Shown here one piece after another: positions 17,890-26,025 of a DNA stretch of 64,000 nt. Location: NCBI RefSeq assembly GCF_026627505.1, contig NZ_JAPNLK010000031.1:23100-87099 (forward strand), given 5' to 3'. Numbering within the stretch: position 1 is the stretch's first letter; every line of letters starts with the position of its first letter. Under the pieces are notes generated by a model. The model saw only the letters and a program-made list of their open reading frames with translations, searched no databases and was not told the origin of the DNA. The position numbers and the translations under genes were made by a program. The stretch comes from Streptomyces sp. H27-H5. Its GTDB lineage: Bacteria; Actinomycetota; Actinomycetes; Streptomycetales; Streptomycetaceae.

Positions 17890-19044
17890 ATGCCCGAGTG
17901 GAACAAGCTGCCCGGAGCCGTGAGGACGACGTGCACGGAGGTCGCCGGACGTGTCCGGCGGGGGGTGCTTCATCAGGGGAGCGAGCGCGACGTCCTGGTG
18001 CTGGGAGCGAAGACCGTGGTGGCGGCCATGGCGGCGTGGATGTTGGCCCGGCACTTCCTGCCGGCCGCGGTGGCCACGTTCGCCCCGTTCACCGCGCTGG
18101 TGGCACTCCAGACGACGGTGTACCGCTCCGTGCGGCACTGCGCGCAGTACCTGATCGCGATGACGGTCGGCGCGGCCCTCGCCGCTTCGCTGGCGGCCAC
18201 CGCCGGCATCCACGGCTGGACCTTCGGCCTGCTCACCCTCGCCGCCCTCACGCTCGGCCGCGTCCGGCGCCTGGGCGAACAGGGCACCCAGGTGGCGATC
18301 GTGGGCTTCTTCGCCTTCTCCTCCGGACAGGGCCGGATCGACTACATCGGCCATCTCGTCGCTTCCGTCGTGATCGGCGCGCTCTGCGGGCTCACGGCCC
18401 ACCTCGTCCTCGCACCCGCCCGGCACACCCGCCACCGGCAGGAGGCCGTGGCCGACCTGTACGAGGGCGTCCGCAGGCGCGTCGACGTCCTGGCCGACAC
18501 GATCGAGTCCGAGAACCCGGACGCGGCCCGCGTGGAGCAGTTGCGCCACGACTGGCGGCGGCTGGCGGCGGACGCCGATCGGATCCGGCACGCCATCGAC
18601 GCCGAGACGGAGAACGGCCGGCTCAACCCGCGCCGGAGCATCGCCGGCGCGGCGCAGGCACTCCCCCGGGCCCAGGAGGCGGTCGACGTGGCCCAGCGCG
18701 GCCTCGACCACGTCCGGTCCATCAGTCGCGGCCTCCACTACGCCCTCGACAACGGCGAACTGGACGCCGTCCCGGCTTCGTTCCGCACGGCCTACGCGTC
18801 CTTGTTGCGCACGGTGGCCGGCGCCCTGGAGCACATCGGCCGGACCGTCCGGACCGAGCCCCGGCTGCTCGGTGAGATCCTCGACCGGACGACCGCCGAG
18901 TTCGACCACGCCCAGAAGCAGGCCCTGAACACCCCCGACACCGATCCGGCGGTCTTCACCCTTCAGGGCACGCTGCTCACCGACGCTGGCCGGCTGGTCG
19001 CCGAACTCCGCCGGGGACACCGGGTACTCGACCGGACGGCCTGA
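17890..19044 (+). CDS. FUSC / aromatic acid exporter-like membrane protein
   Basis: A 384-residue protein with five to six N-terminal transmembrane segments (about residues 35-185, including AKTVVAAMAAWMLARHFLPA and a FAPFTALVALQTTVYRS loop) followed by a long soluble helical domain (190-384). This matches the FUSC/ArAE_1 family of putative aromatic acid or fusaric-acid exporters. The ATG at 17890 has GGAGGTG at ideal spacing. It is divergent from the glutamate synthase-like gene. No adjacent regulator or periplasmic partner is seen, so substrate is unknown. Confidence 0.85.
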   Translation: MPEWNKLPGAVRTTCTEVAGRVRRGVLHQGSERDVLVLGAKTVVAAMAAWMLARHFLPAAVATFAPFTALVALQTTVYRSVRHCAQYLIAMTVGAALAASLAATAGIHGWTFGLLTLAALTLGRVRRLGEQGTQVAIVGFFAFSSGQGRIDYIGHLVASVVIGALCGLTAHLVLAPARHTRHRQEAVADLYEGVRRRVDVLADTIESENPDAARVEQLRHDWRRLAADADRIRHAIDAETENGRLNPRRSIAGAAQALPRAQEAVDVAQRGLDHVRSISRGLHYALDNGELDAVPASFRTAYASLLRTVAGALEHIGRTVRTEPRLLGEILDRTTAEFDHAQKQALNTPDTDPAVFTLQGTLLTDAGRLVAELRRGHRVLDRTA

Positions 19045-19094
19045 GACGGGCGACACGGGTCGGGCGTCGGGGGCGCGGGCGTCGGTCGGACCGG

Positions 19095-19295
19095 CTACTC
19101 GCCCTTCCGGGCGGGCTTCGCGGGTCCCGGCTTGGGGCGCGGCGTGTCGCCGTTCGACGGGTCGGTCTCGCCGGACGTGTCCTTCCCGGTGCCGGGAAGG
19201 ACCGCCTCCTCCGCCTCCTCCCGGGCCTGCGGGTCGCCGCTCTCCCCGGGTGCCTGCGACGGAGGGGTGGGCCTGGTGGGTTCGTTCGCGGTCAT
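19095..19295 (-). CDS. Small disordered hypothetical protein
   Basis: A 66-residue Pro/Glu/Gly-rich protein without hydrophobic segments (for example QAREEAEEAVLPGTGKDTSG). The ATG at 19295 has AGGAG eight bases upstream. It has no recognisable domain. It is 60 bases downstream of, and codirectional with, the DUF5709 gene, so the two may be co-transcribed. Composition suggests an intrinsically disordered protein. Confidence 0.55.
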   Translation of the reverse strand: MTANEPTRPTPPSQAPGESGDPQAREEAEEAVLPGTGKDTSGETDPSNGDTPRPKPGPAKPARKGE

Positions 19296-19355
19296 GGCGT
19301 GTGCTCCTGGTCTCTCGTGGGGGTTCTCTGCCGGCGGGAGTCGGGTGCCGCAGGG

Positions 19356-19814
19356 CTACCGCGGCTCCTCCTCCGGGTCCTCGATGACGTGCACGGCGGC
19401 TTCCTCGGCCGAGGCCGCGCCGGCGTCGATGCCCACGTCGTGGGCGAGGACGTTGTTCTCCCGCGGGGAGTCCGTGGCGGGGGCCAGGCGGCCTGCGCGG
19501 GCGTCGCCCGCCTGCGGGTCGACGGGCTCGCCCTCCCCGCCGTCGAGGTCTCCGATGCCGTCCCCGGCCGGGGGCTGCACGTCGGGGACCTCCCGGGCGA
19601 GGCGCTCGTCGAGGCTCTCGCCCTGCTGCTGTTCCTCGCCTGTGGTGGCGTGGTGATCGCTGGCGTACGGCCGCTCCGGCGGCGAGTACCCCTGGTCGAG
19701 CCGGGCGTCGGTGTCGGGCTCCCCGACGCTCTGGTCCATGTCCGGCTCCTCGGAACGCTCGTCCTCGGGCTGGGGCTGGTAGACGTCGTCGCCGCGGGCG
19801 TCGGATTCGCTCAT
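19356..19814 (-). CDS. DUF5709-like acidic protein
   Basis: A 152-residue very acidic, disordered protein (MSESDARGDDVYQPQPEDER at the start, LDQGYSPPERPYASDHHATT in the middle, ENNVLAHDVGIDAGAASAEE near the C-terminus). The DQGYSPPERP segment and the AAVHVIEDPE ending match DUF5709 proteins of actinomycetes. The ATG at 19814 follows an AGGAGAGGA ribosome site. No catalytic motif is visible. A hydration or osmotic-stress role is possible from composition alone, but this is speculation. Confidence 0.75.
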   Translation of the reverse strand: MSESDARGDDVYQPQPEDERSEEPDMDQSVGEPDTDARLDQGYSPPERPYASDHHATTGEEQQQGESLDERLAREVPDVQPPAGDGIGDLDGGEGEPVDPQAGDARAGRLAPATDSPRENNVLAHDVGIDAGAASAEEAAVHVIEDPEEEPR

Positions 19815-19956
19815 GAGCACGTCCTCTCCTCGATGTGCCGCCCGCTCGGGGCGGCGCTGCCGTTCCCTGGGGCGCCTCCCCAATAATCGGGCGATCACGC
19901 AGGCCGACCTGCCCCGGTTGTACCGCGGGCCCGGGAGTGTGGTCGTATCGGCTGTC

Positions 19957-20175
19957 ATGAACCACGACCTCCGCACAGACGACTTTCCCGACGCCGACGG
20001 CGACGGTCGGCGCGAGCGGGCCCGCAGGACGGTCGCCTCCCACGCCACCGACCCGGACGACTACATCGCCCTGCTGAGCGCCCTGGATCTCCACACCGAC
20101 GGGGACGCGCGACGGACCGCGCGCACCTGCGCCCGCTCCGGTCGGCGCCCGGACCGGGCCACCCGTTCGGAGTAG
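19957..20175 (+). CDS. Hypothetical protein
   Basis: A 72-residue Asp/Arg-rich protein (MNHDLRTDDFPDADGDGRRE, then DPDDYIALLSALDLHTDGDA). I do not recognise a family. Third-position GC is as high as in neighbouring genes, which supports coding, but the ribosome site is poor. It is divergent from DUF5709 with 142 bases between. It could be a false call. Confidence 0.4.
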   Translation: MNHDLRTDDFPDADGDGRRERARRTVASHATDPDDYIALLSALDLHTDGDARRTARTCARSGRRPDRATRSE

Positions 20176-20368
20176 ACGGGTCGCCGGGGGTGATGCCCCG
20201 GTCACACAGCGGCTCCGGCCGTCCGAGGGCCCCGGCGGACGTCCCCGTACCGCTCCGACCGGTTGCGGCGGCACGGCTCAGGGTGCGCTCTGGAGGGGGG
20301 CACGGGGTGAGCGCGGAACAACGAGGTTGCCGCGCGCCGCGTGCCGAACCGCACTGGAGGATTCACCG

Positions 20369-21211
20369 ATGAGCGCTGGAAACGGTTTCCTGAGCACCGA
20401 GCAGCTGTTGACCCTGACGGCCTACGACGCCGACGGGGAGAAGATCGGCAGCATCGGTCAGGTCTACCGCGACGACGCGACGGGCCGGCCGGAATGGGTC
20501 ACCGTCAAGACCGGCTGGTTCGGCATGAAGGAGTCGTTCGTTCCCCTCGCGGGCGCCCGCAGCGACGGCGAGGGCCTGCACGTCCCGCACGCCAAGGACG
20601 TCGTCAAGGACGCCCCGAGGGTCGACGCCGACCAACACCTCGACTCCGACGAGGAGCACAGGCTCTACCGGCACTACGGCCTGTCCCCCGCGGCCTCCCA
20701 CGGCAACGGGAACGGCAACGGGAAGGCCAAGGGCAACGGGAAGGCCCACCGCACCTCCGTGGACGCCCCCGGCATCGCCACGGGGACGTACGTCGACGAC
20801 CGGGGTGAGGGCCGCGGCAAGGACGAGCTGGTCCGCTCCGAGGAGCGGCTGCGCGTGGGGACCACGAACGAGGAGGTCGGGCGCGCCCGACTGAAGAAGG
20901 TCGTCGTCACCGAGAACGTCACCACCACCGTCCCCGTCAGCCACGAGGAGGTCCGTGTCGTACGCGAACCCGTCCGCGAGGGGGAGCGGGTGCGCGGCGG
21001 CGCCATCGGCGAGGCCGAGACGGAGGTGACCCTGCACGCCGAGCGCGCGGTGACCCGCAAGGAGGCCGTGCCCGTCGAGCGCGTGCGCCTGGAGACGGAG
21101 CGGGTCACGGAGCAGCAGGAGGTCTCCGACACCGTCCGCAGGGAGCAGGTCCGCTACGAGCAGGGCGGGGACGCCCGTCGGGGTGGGGGCGGGAAGGGCT
21201 CGCGCCGCTGA
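20369..21211 (+). CDS. PRC-barrel and DUF2382 (YsnF/AvaK) domain protein
   Basis: A 280-residue protein. Residues 8-100 form a PRC-barrel (LLTLTAYDADGEKIGSIGQV, then GWFGMKESFVPLAGA). A Gly/Asn/Lys linker follows at about 112-128 (GNGNGNGKAKGNGKAH). Residues 165-275 form a DUF2382 domain with charged repeats (VVVTENVTTTVPVSHEEVRV). This architecture is common in Streptomyces and cyanobacteria and is linked to envelope and oxidative stress. The ATG at 20369 has CTGGAGG nine bases upstream. It is monocistronic and ends in a very strong hairpin. Confidence 0.88.
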   Translation: MSAGNGFLSTEQLLTLTAYDADGEKIGSIGQVYRDDATGRPEWVTVKTGWFGMKESFVPLAGARSDGEGLHVPHAKDVVKDAPRVDADQHLDSDEEHRLYRHYGLSPAASHGNGNGNGKAKGNGKAHRTSVDAPGIATGTYVDDRGEGRGKDELVRSEERLRVGTTNEEVGRARLKKVVVTENVTTTVPVSHEEVRVVREPVREGERVRGGAIGEAETEVTLHAERAVTRKEAVPVERVRLETERVTEQQEVSDTVRREQVRYEQGGDARRGGGGKGSRR

Positions 21212-21239
21212 CGCGAGACGCCCGGCGCCCGAACGGCGC

Positions 21240-21282
21240 GGAAAGGCTGGTACCGCTTCGTCGAAGCGGTACCAGCCTTTCC
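21240..21282. terminator. Strong bidirectional terminator
   Basis: A perfect inverted repeat with 20-bp arms (21240-21259 and 21263-21282) around a three-base loop GTC, rich in GGTACC at mid-stem. It lies between the convergent DUF2382 and transporter genes and is among the longest perfect hairpins in the window. Confidence 0.9.
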
Positions 21283-21314
21283 TTGTCCCGAAGGGCGCAG
21301 AGCGGAGCCGGGCG

Positions 21315-22811
21315 TCAGAACTTCGGGTCGGGTGACTGGGCCGCGCACAGTTCCGCGGCCTCCTCCGGCGTCTCGACGGAGGGCGGGGAACCGTCCAGCG
21401 GCTTCTGCGCGGTCTCCTTCATGCAGGCGACGGCGATGATGCCGACCAGGCCCGCGGCCATCGCGTAGTAGGCCGGCATGAGGTTCGTGCCGCTCCAGCT
21501 GATCAGGGCCGTGATCAGCAGCGGGGTCGTGCCTCCGAAGATCGACGCCGACAGGTTGTAGGCCACGGACAGCGAGCCGTAGCGGACGTGCGTCGGGAAG
21601 AGGGCCGGGAGGGCGGAGGACATCGTGCCGAGCAGGCAGACGAGCGAGAGCCCCAGCATCAGCATGCCGAGGGTGATCGCCGGGATGCCGTCCTGGCGGA
21701 TCAGGAGGAAGGAGGGGAGCGACAGCACGAAGAAGCCCACCATGCCCGCCATCAGCAGCGGCTTGCGGCCGAACCGGTCGGAGAGCTTGCCGACCTGGCT
21801 GATGAGGAGCATCAGCAGGACCATCACGCCGAGCAGGATGAGCAGGCCGTGCGTCTCGCTGTAGCCGAGTTCGTCCGACAGGTAGGTCGGCATGTACGAC
21901 AGGAGCATGTAGTCGGTGATGCTGTACGCGCCGACCAGGCAGACGCAGAGGATCAGCGTCTGCCAGTACTGGCGGAAGATCTTCGCGAGATCGCCCTTGG
22001 CGACCGTCTCCACGCGGTCGGCGGCCTCGGTGACGTGTACCTTGTCGCCCTCCAGCTTCCGGAAGGCCGGGGTCTCGTCGAGGCGCAGGCGCAGGTACAG
22101 GCCGACCAGGCCGAGGGGCCCGGCGACGAGGAACGGGATGCGCCAGCCCCAGGCATCCATCTGCGGGTCGTCGAGCACGGCGTACAGCGCGGTGACCAGG
22201 CCGGCCGCGCCGACGTAGCCGGCCAGGGTGCCGACTTCGAGGAAACTGCCGTAGAAACCGCGGCGCTTGTCGGGGGCGTACTCGGCGATGAAGGTGGCGG
22301 CGCCGCCGTACTCACCGCCGGTCGAGAAGCCCTGGAGCATCCGGAAGACGATCAGCAGGACCGGGGCCCACACGCCGATCGTGTCGTGCGAAGGGATGAG
22401 ACCGATGGCGAACGTGCCGACCGCCATCATGATCATGGTGAGCGCAAGGATCTTCTTGCGGCCGAGCCGGTCGCCCATCGGGCCGAAGAACATCCCGCCG
22501 AGTGGCCTGACCAGGAAGGCCACGGCGAAGGTGGCGAACGAGGACAGGAGTTGGGTGGTCTCGCTCCCGGACGGGAAGAAGACGTGGCCCAGGGTGACGG
22601 CGAGATACGAGTAGATGCCGAAGTCGAACCATTCCATGGCGTTGCCGAGCGACGCGGCCTTCACGGCGCGCTTGACCGCCTGCTCGTCGGTGACGGTGAT
22701 GTCCGTCCGACGGAGTCTGGGGTTCCGGCGCTGCCTGACGGCACGGAACAGGATGGGATGGCGCTTCACCGCTTCCGGATCGGCCACCTGCTGGGATTCG
22801 GGGGCCGTCAT
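21315..22811 (-). CDS. proP: MFS transporter, metabolite:H+ symporter (ProP/MHS) family
   Basis: A 498-residue twelve-helix transporter with family motifs NAMEWFDFGIYSYLA, RPLGGMFFGPMGDRLGRKK and RMLQGFSTGGEYGGAATFIA. These identify the MHS branch that includes ProP, which imports proline and glycine betaine with protons. The N-terminal 50 residues are hydrophilic and Arg-rich, unlike ProP of E. coli, and the C-terminal coiled coil of osmosensing ProP is absent (tail of about 40 residues, acidic). Substrate is therefore less certain than the family. The ATG at 22811 has a GAGGAAAGGA ribosome site. Confidence 0.85.
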   Translation of the reverse strand: MTAPESQQVADPEAVKRHPILFRAVRQRRNPRLRRTDITVTDEQAVKRAVKAASLGNAMEWFDFGIYSYLAVTLGHVFFPSGSETTQLLSSFATFAVAFLVRPLGGMFFGPMGDRLGRKKILALTMIMMAVGTFAIGLIPSHDTIGVWAPVLLIVFRMLQGFSTGGEYGGAATFIAEYAPDKRRGFYGSFLEVGTLAGYVGAAGLVTALYAVLDDPQMDAWGWRIPFLVAGPLGLVGLYLRLRLDETPAFRKLEGDKVHVTEAADRVETVAKGDLAKIFRQYWQTLILCVCLVGAYSITDYMLLSYMPTYLSDELGYSETHGLLILLGVMVLLMLLISQVGKLSDRFGRKPLLMAGMVGFFVLSLPSFLLIRQDGIPAITLGMLMLGLSLVCLLGTMSSALPALFPTHVRYGSLSVAYNLSASIFGGTTPLLITALISWSGTNLMPAYYAMAAGLVGIIAVACMKETAQKPLDGSPPSVETPEEAAELCAAQSPDPKF

Positions 22812-22935
22812 GGCCGGTCCTTTCCTCGGTGGGTGCTCCAGGAACCGCTTGTGCGCGATCATGGCCACCGCAAAACGGATCGACGGCCAGATGCGACGTG
22901 TGTCACATCGAGCCGCCGACCGACCGACCGGGCGG

Positions 22936-22968
22936 GCGGCGCCGGCCCGCGTACGGGGCCGGCGCCGC
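22936..22968. terminator. Hairpin downstream of the DUF3618-DUF4235 operon
   Basis: Perfect 13-bp inverted repeat (GCGGCGCCGGCCC at 22936-22948, complement at 22956-22968) with a seven-base loop, seven bases after the DUF4235 stop on the minus strand. Confidence 0.8.
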
Positions 22969-22975
22969 GGCGGGC

Positions 22976-23242
22976 TCAGCCCGGCCAGGTGCCCGTCAGA
23001 CGCCGTGCCGCGACCGCTCCGGACCGGTCCACGGCGGCCTTGGTCACGGCGAAGATCGCCCCCTGGAGGCCGGCGGCGATGAGGATCTCCGTCCAGGAGC
23101 GGTCCTCGTCGGTGGCGTCGGGGGCGTCACCCTCCCCTTCGATCAGCTTCCAGGCCTGCTTGAACGCCATCCCGGCGAGCATGCCGCTCAGGGCGCCCAG
23201 GGCGAACCCGACGGGCTTGTACGCGATCTTGACCCCGTTCAC
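22976..23242 (-). CDS. DUF4235 domain protein
   Basis: An 88-residue small membrane-associated protein: YKPVGFALGALSGMLAGMAF, then WTEILIAAGLQGAIFAVTKA. This matches DUF4235, a family commonly found with DUF3618 and a phage-holin-like protein in actinobacteria. The GTG start at 23242 overlaps the DUF3618 stop (GTGA), so translation is coupled. The holin-like third member of the usual trio is not present here. Confidence 0.8.
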   Translation of the reverse strand: MNGVKIAYKPVGFALGALSGMLAGMAFKQAWKLIEGEGDAPDATDEDRSWTEILIAAGLQGAIFAVTKAAVDRSGAVAARRLTGTWPG

Positions 23243-23550
23243 TTGCGGCCCCGGCTCCGACGCACCACCGCGTACACGGCCAGCAGGGCGCCGAGTGCGA
23301 GGAGCGGGGTGCGGTTCGCCCGGACCCTGCCCGCGACCTGGCCCGCCGTATCGAGGACCGAGTCGGGCGTCTTGTCCGCCGCGATCCGGCCGGCGTGGGT
23401 GGTGGCCTGGACGACCTGTCGGGATGCCTGCGCGGCCCTGTCCAGGATCGGGTCGGGGGTCTTGTCCTTCATCAACTGCGCGGCCTGCTCGGCCGTCTCG
23501 CGGATCTGGTCGGTCATCCGGGCTGCCTTCTCCACGACCTGCTCCTTCAT
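23239..23550 (-). CDS. DUF3618 domain protein
   Basis: A 103-residue protein with amphipathic helices (MKEQVVEKAARMTDQIRETA) containing repeats of the form DKTPDPILD and DKTPDSVLD, then one membrane-directed helix (TPLLALGALLAVYAVVRRSR). This fits DUF3618. AAGGAG precedes the ATG at 12 bases, somewhat far. It is the first gene of a two-gene operon with DUF4235 and probably acts at the membrane; function is unknown. Confidence 0.75.
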   Translation of the reverse strand: MKEQVVEKAARMTDQIRETAEQAAQLMKDKTPDPILDRAAQASRQVVQATTHAGRIAADKTPDSVLDTAGQVAGRVRANRTPLLALGALLAVYAVVRRSRGRK

Positions 23551-23720
23551 CTGATCGGACGTCTCCTTGCCGCGCCGGCCCCGCGCTCGGGCCGCGTATC
23601 GCGTTCACTGCCCGGCTACCCCGCATCGGCGGGAACACCCACCCGACCGGGTCGTCCTTGGCGGGGCGGCCTCCGATCGGACACCGGACAGGGGCCCGAA
23701 CTCGCGGAGCTCGGGCCCCT

Positions 23721-23828
23721 GTTCACGCGGGTGCTCACACGCGGGTGTTCACGCGCGGGTGTTCACGCGCGGGTGTTCACGCGCGGGTGTTCACGCGCGG
23801 GTGTTCACGCGCGGGTGTTCACGCGCGG
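23721..23828. repeat. 14-bp tandem repeat array in a 603-base intergenic stretch
   Basis: Five exact copies of GTTCACGCGCGGGT run from 23747 to 23816, preceded by a variant copy (23733-23746) and a 12-base truncated copy, and followed by a 12-base partial copy. Because 14 is not a multiple of three, all frames stay open through it, but no conserved protein results. The rest of 23551-24153 holds no gene I can support; it is the divergent spacer between DUF3618 and the radical SAM gene, with a TGAAC-GT-GTTCA dyad at 24057-24068. Confidence 0.9.
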
Positions 23829-24153
23829 TCGCGTCCGTCCCTTCCGTTCGTCGGCGCGCCGTTGCTCGTGTGCGCCGTTCGTCGTGCGCGGCGGACAGTG
23901 CGGCCGGGCCGGAAGTGGCCTCGCGCCGGGCCGCATGTCGCTTGCGTCGGCGGACGGGTGCCTGGCAGCGTTCGGATTCCGTGACCGCGACGAGGTTCCC
24001 CCGGGCGGGGTCCGCGTGAGTGTCACGGGCGCGCGGGGTAGTGTGGCAGGAGCAATTGAACGTGTTCAGTCCCGGATCGGATCGGCGCCGTACGACCCGC
24101 CGTCGAGCGGCCGAACCGTCCACCGCACGTCACAACGGCCCAAGGAGTCAGAA

Positions 24154-25503
24154 GTGAAGCAACACGCGGAGAGCGTCAGCCGGACCGCGCTCGTCGAGGA
24201 CCTCATGGGCCGCTTCCCACAGGTACCCCGGGAGGCCGTGTTCAAGGAGGACCTCCTGCGGGGCGGCATGGCCTTCGACGAGTCCGCGCTCAGCGGCACC
24301 ACCGACGGGTCCTCGGGTGACGTCAAGCCGAAGTCCTACTTCATCTTCTCCTTCGACCACCGCACGCTGCCGGAGCTCGGCGCCGCCGCGCTGAACCGGC
24401 CTCCCGAGGAGATCGTCCTCACCGGCGGTCCGTACGACCTGCGCCGTACCGTCGTGTCGGTACGGGTCAATCCGGACTCCCCGTACGTCGTGCGCGGCGG
24501 CGAGGACGGCGCGCTCGGCCTCTACCTGGACGGGGCACGGATCGCGGACGTCGGCCTGCCGCCGATGCCGGAGTACTACCGGCACAAGCTGTCGAACGGC
24601 AAGTCCGTGATGGAGGTCGCGCCGACCATCCAGTGGGGCTACCTCGTCTACCTGACGGTCTTCCGGGTCTGCCAGTACTTCGGGGCCAAGGAGGAGTGCC
24701 AGTTCTGCGACATCAACCACAACTGGCGCCAGCACAAGGCGGCGGGCCGGCCCTACACCGGCGTGAAGCCGGTCGAGGAGGTGCTGGAGGCCCTGGAGAT
24801 CATCGACCGGTACGACACCGCGGGCACCTCCCGGGCCTACACGCTCACCGGCGGCTCGATCACCTCGCAGGTCGCCGGCCGGGACGAGGCCGACTTCTAC
24901 GGCCACTACGCGAAGGCCATCGAGGAGCGCTTCCCGGGCCGCTGGATCGGCAAGGTCGTCGCCCAGGCGCTGCCCCGCGCGGACGTCCAGCGCTTCCACG
25001 ACCACGGCATCCGGATCTACCACCCGAACTTCGAGGTGTGGGACCGCCGGCTGTTCCAGCTCCACTGCCCGGGCAAGGAACGTTACGTGGGCCGCGACGA
25101 GTGGCACCGCCGGATCCTGGACTCCACCGAGGTCTTCGGCCCGCGCAACGTGATCCCCAACTTCGTGGCGGGCATCGAGATGGCCGAGCCCTTCGGCTTC
25201 ACGAAGGTCGACGAGGCGATCGAATCGACCACCGAGGGCCTGCGGTTCTTCATGTCGAACGGCGTGGTGCCGCGCTTCACCACCTGGTGCCCGGAGCCGA
25301 CGACACCGCTGGGCAAGGCCAACCCCCTCGGGGCGCCGCTGGAGTACCACATCCGGCTGCTGGAGGCCTACCGGGGGACCCTGGAGGAGTTCGGCCTGAA
25401 GTCCCCGCCCGGCTACGGCCCGGCCGGCCCCGGCCGGGCGGTGTTCTCCGTCAGCTCGTTCATGGACAGCCTCGAAGGCCTGGAGGAGGACGAGACGCCC
25501 TGA
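24154..25503 (+). CDS. Radical SAM protein with CX8CX2C motif, function unknown
   Basis: A 449-residue soluble protein. A cluster motif at residues 173-185 reads CQYFGAKEECQFC, that is Cys173-X8-Cys182-X2-Cys185, rather than the usual CX3CX2C. A glycine-rich TLTGGSIT segment (about residue 230) resembles the SAM-binding GGE region, and YHPNFEVWD and WCPEPTTPLG follow. These features support a radical SAM enzyme similar to uncharacterised Streptomyces proteins. The GTG at 24154 has AAGGAG six bases upstream. It is monocistronic, closed by a hairpin, and no obvious peptide substrate or maturase partner adjoins it. Confidence 0.8.
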   Translation: MKQHAESVSRTALVEDLMGRFPQVPREAVFKEDLLRGGMAFDESALSGTTDGSSGDVKPKSYFIFSFDHRTLPELGAAALNRPPEEIVLTGGPYDLRRTVVSVRVNPDSPYVVRGGEDGALGLYLDGARIADVGLPPMPEYYRHKLSNGKSVMEVAPTIQWGYLVYLTVFRVCQYFGAKEECQFCDINHNWRQHKAAGRPYTGVKPVEEVLEALEIIDRYDTAGTSRAYTLTGGSITSQVAGRDEADFYGHYAKAIEERFPGRWIGKVVAQALPRADVQRFHDHGIRIYHPNFEVWDRRLFQLHCPGKERYVGRDEWHRRILDSTEVFGPRNVIPNFVAGIEMAEPFGFTKVDEAIESTTEGLRFFMSNGVVPRFTTWCPEPTTPLGKANPLGAPLEYHIRLLEAYRGTLEEFGLKSPPGYGPAGPGRAVFSVSSFMDSLEGLEEDETP

Positions 25504-25540
25504 CGGGGCGGGCACGCGAGGGAACGGGAACGACACGGCA

Positions 25541-25574
25541 CCGGTACGACCGTCCTCGCGGGCGGTCGTACCGG
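25541..25574 (+). terminator. Hairpin after the radical SAM gene
   Basis: Perfect 12-bp inverted repeat (CCGGTACGACCG at 25541-25552, complement at 25563-25574) with a 10-base loop, 38 bases after the stop codon. It also lies 37 bases beyond the stop of the convergent small gene. Confidence 0.8.
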
Positions 25575-25610
25575 CCCGCGGACGGCAGCGGTGCGGAGGG
25601 ACGAGACGGC

Positions 25611-25847
25611 TCAGTGCGGGTTCCAGGTGAACTTGCCGCCACCGACCCAGTGGACCGCCTCCAGGTCGTCCAGGTCGTGAATGGGGACGCCGGCCTCCGC
25701 GGCGATCAGGAGCACGTCCGTCATCGATGTCGCCCTGCCGATGAATTCCCCGTCCACCTCCACGATGCGAAAGGGCGGAGCGCCGGGCTGGACCCCCCGG
25801 ACGGTGACCCGGGCCGCTGAGATGTAAGGGATCGAACTTTCGGTCAT
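25611..25847 (-). CDS. Hypothetical protein
   Basis: A 78-residue protein (ARVTVRGVQPGAPPFRIVEV, then GRATSMTDVLLIAAEAGVPI). Secondary structure looks like an alpha/beta domain with the ending VHWVGGGKFTWNPH. I recall similar uncharacterised Streptomyces proteins but no named family. The ATG at 25847 has no strong ribosome site. It is convergent with the radical SAM gene. Confidence 0.6.
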   Translation of the reverse strand: MTESSIPYISAARVTVRGVQPGAPPFRIVEVDGEFIGRATSMTDVLLIAAEAGVPIHDLDDLEAVHWVGGGKFTWNPH

Positions 25848-26025
25848 GTGACGACGGTTCCACGTCTCGGCCGGCGGCGCGCGCCGACAGGGATGGATTG
25901 CCGCTCGCTTGCGCCCGATCGTGTCCGCTGTTCCACGGCGACGCGTGCTTCGCGGCGCGCGCCCGCAGGGGGGCGCGGGCCGTGGCGACCGGCGCCGCAG
26001 GCCCCACCCCTCGCGACGGTCCGGG

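Noticed and set aside
16201..20274. A 1357-codon minus-strand frame extending beyond the glutamate synthase-like gene
   Set aside because: Upstream of 17784 it is opposite the FUSC gene and has no recognisable domain.
23721..23828. CRISPR array
   Set aside because: The units are directly adjacent 14-mers with no spacers and no cas genes nearby.
24057..24068. TGAAC-GT-GTTCA dyad as an operator for the radical SAM gene
   Set aside because: Five-base arms are expected by chance in this length and no regulator gene is adjacent.
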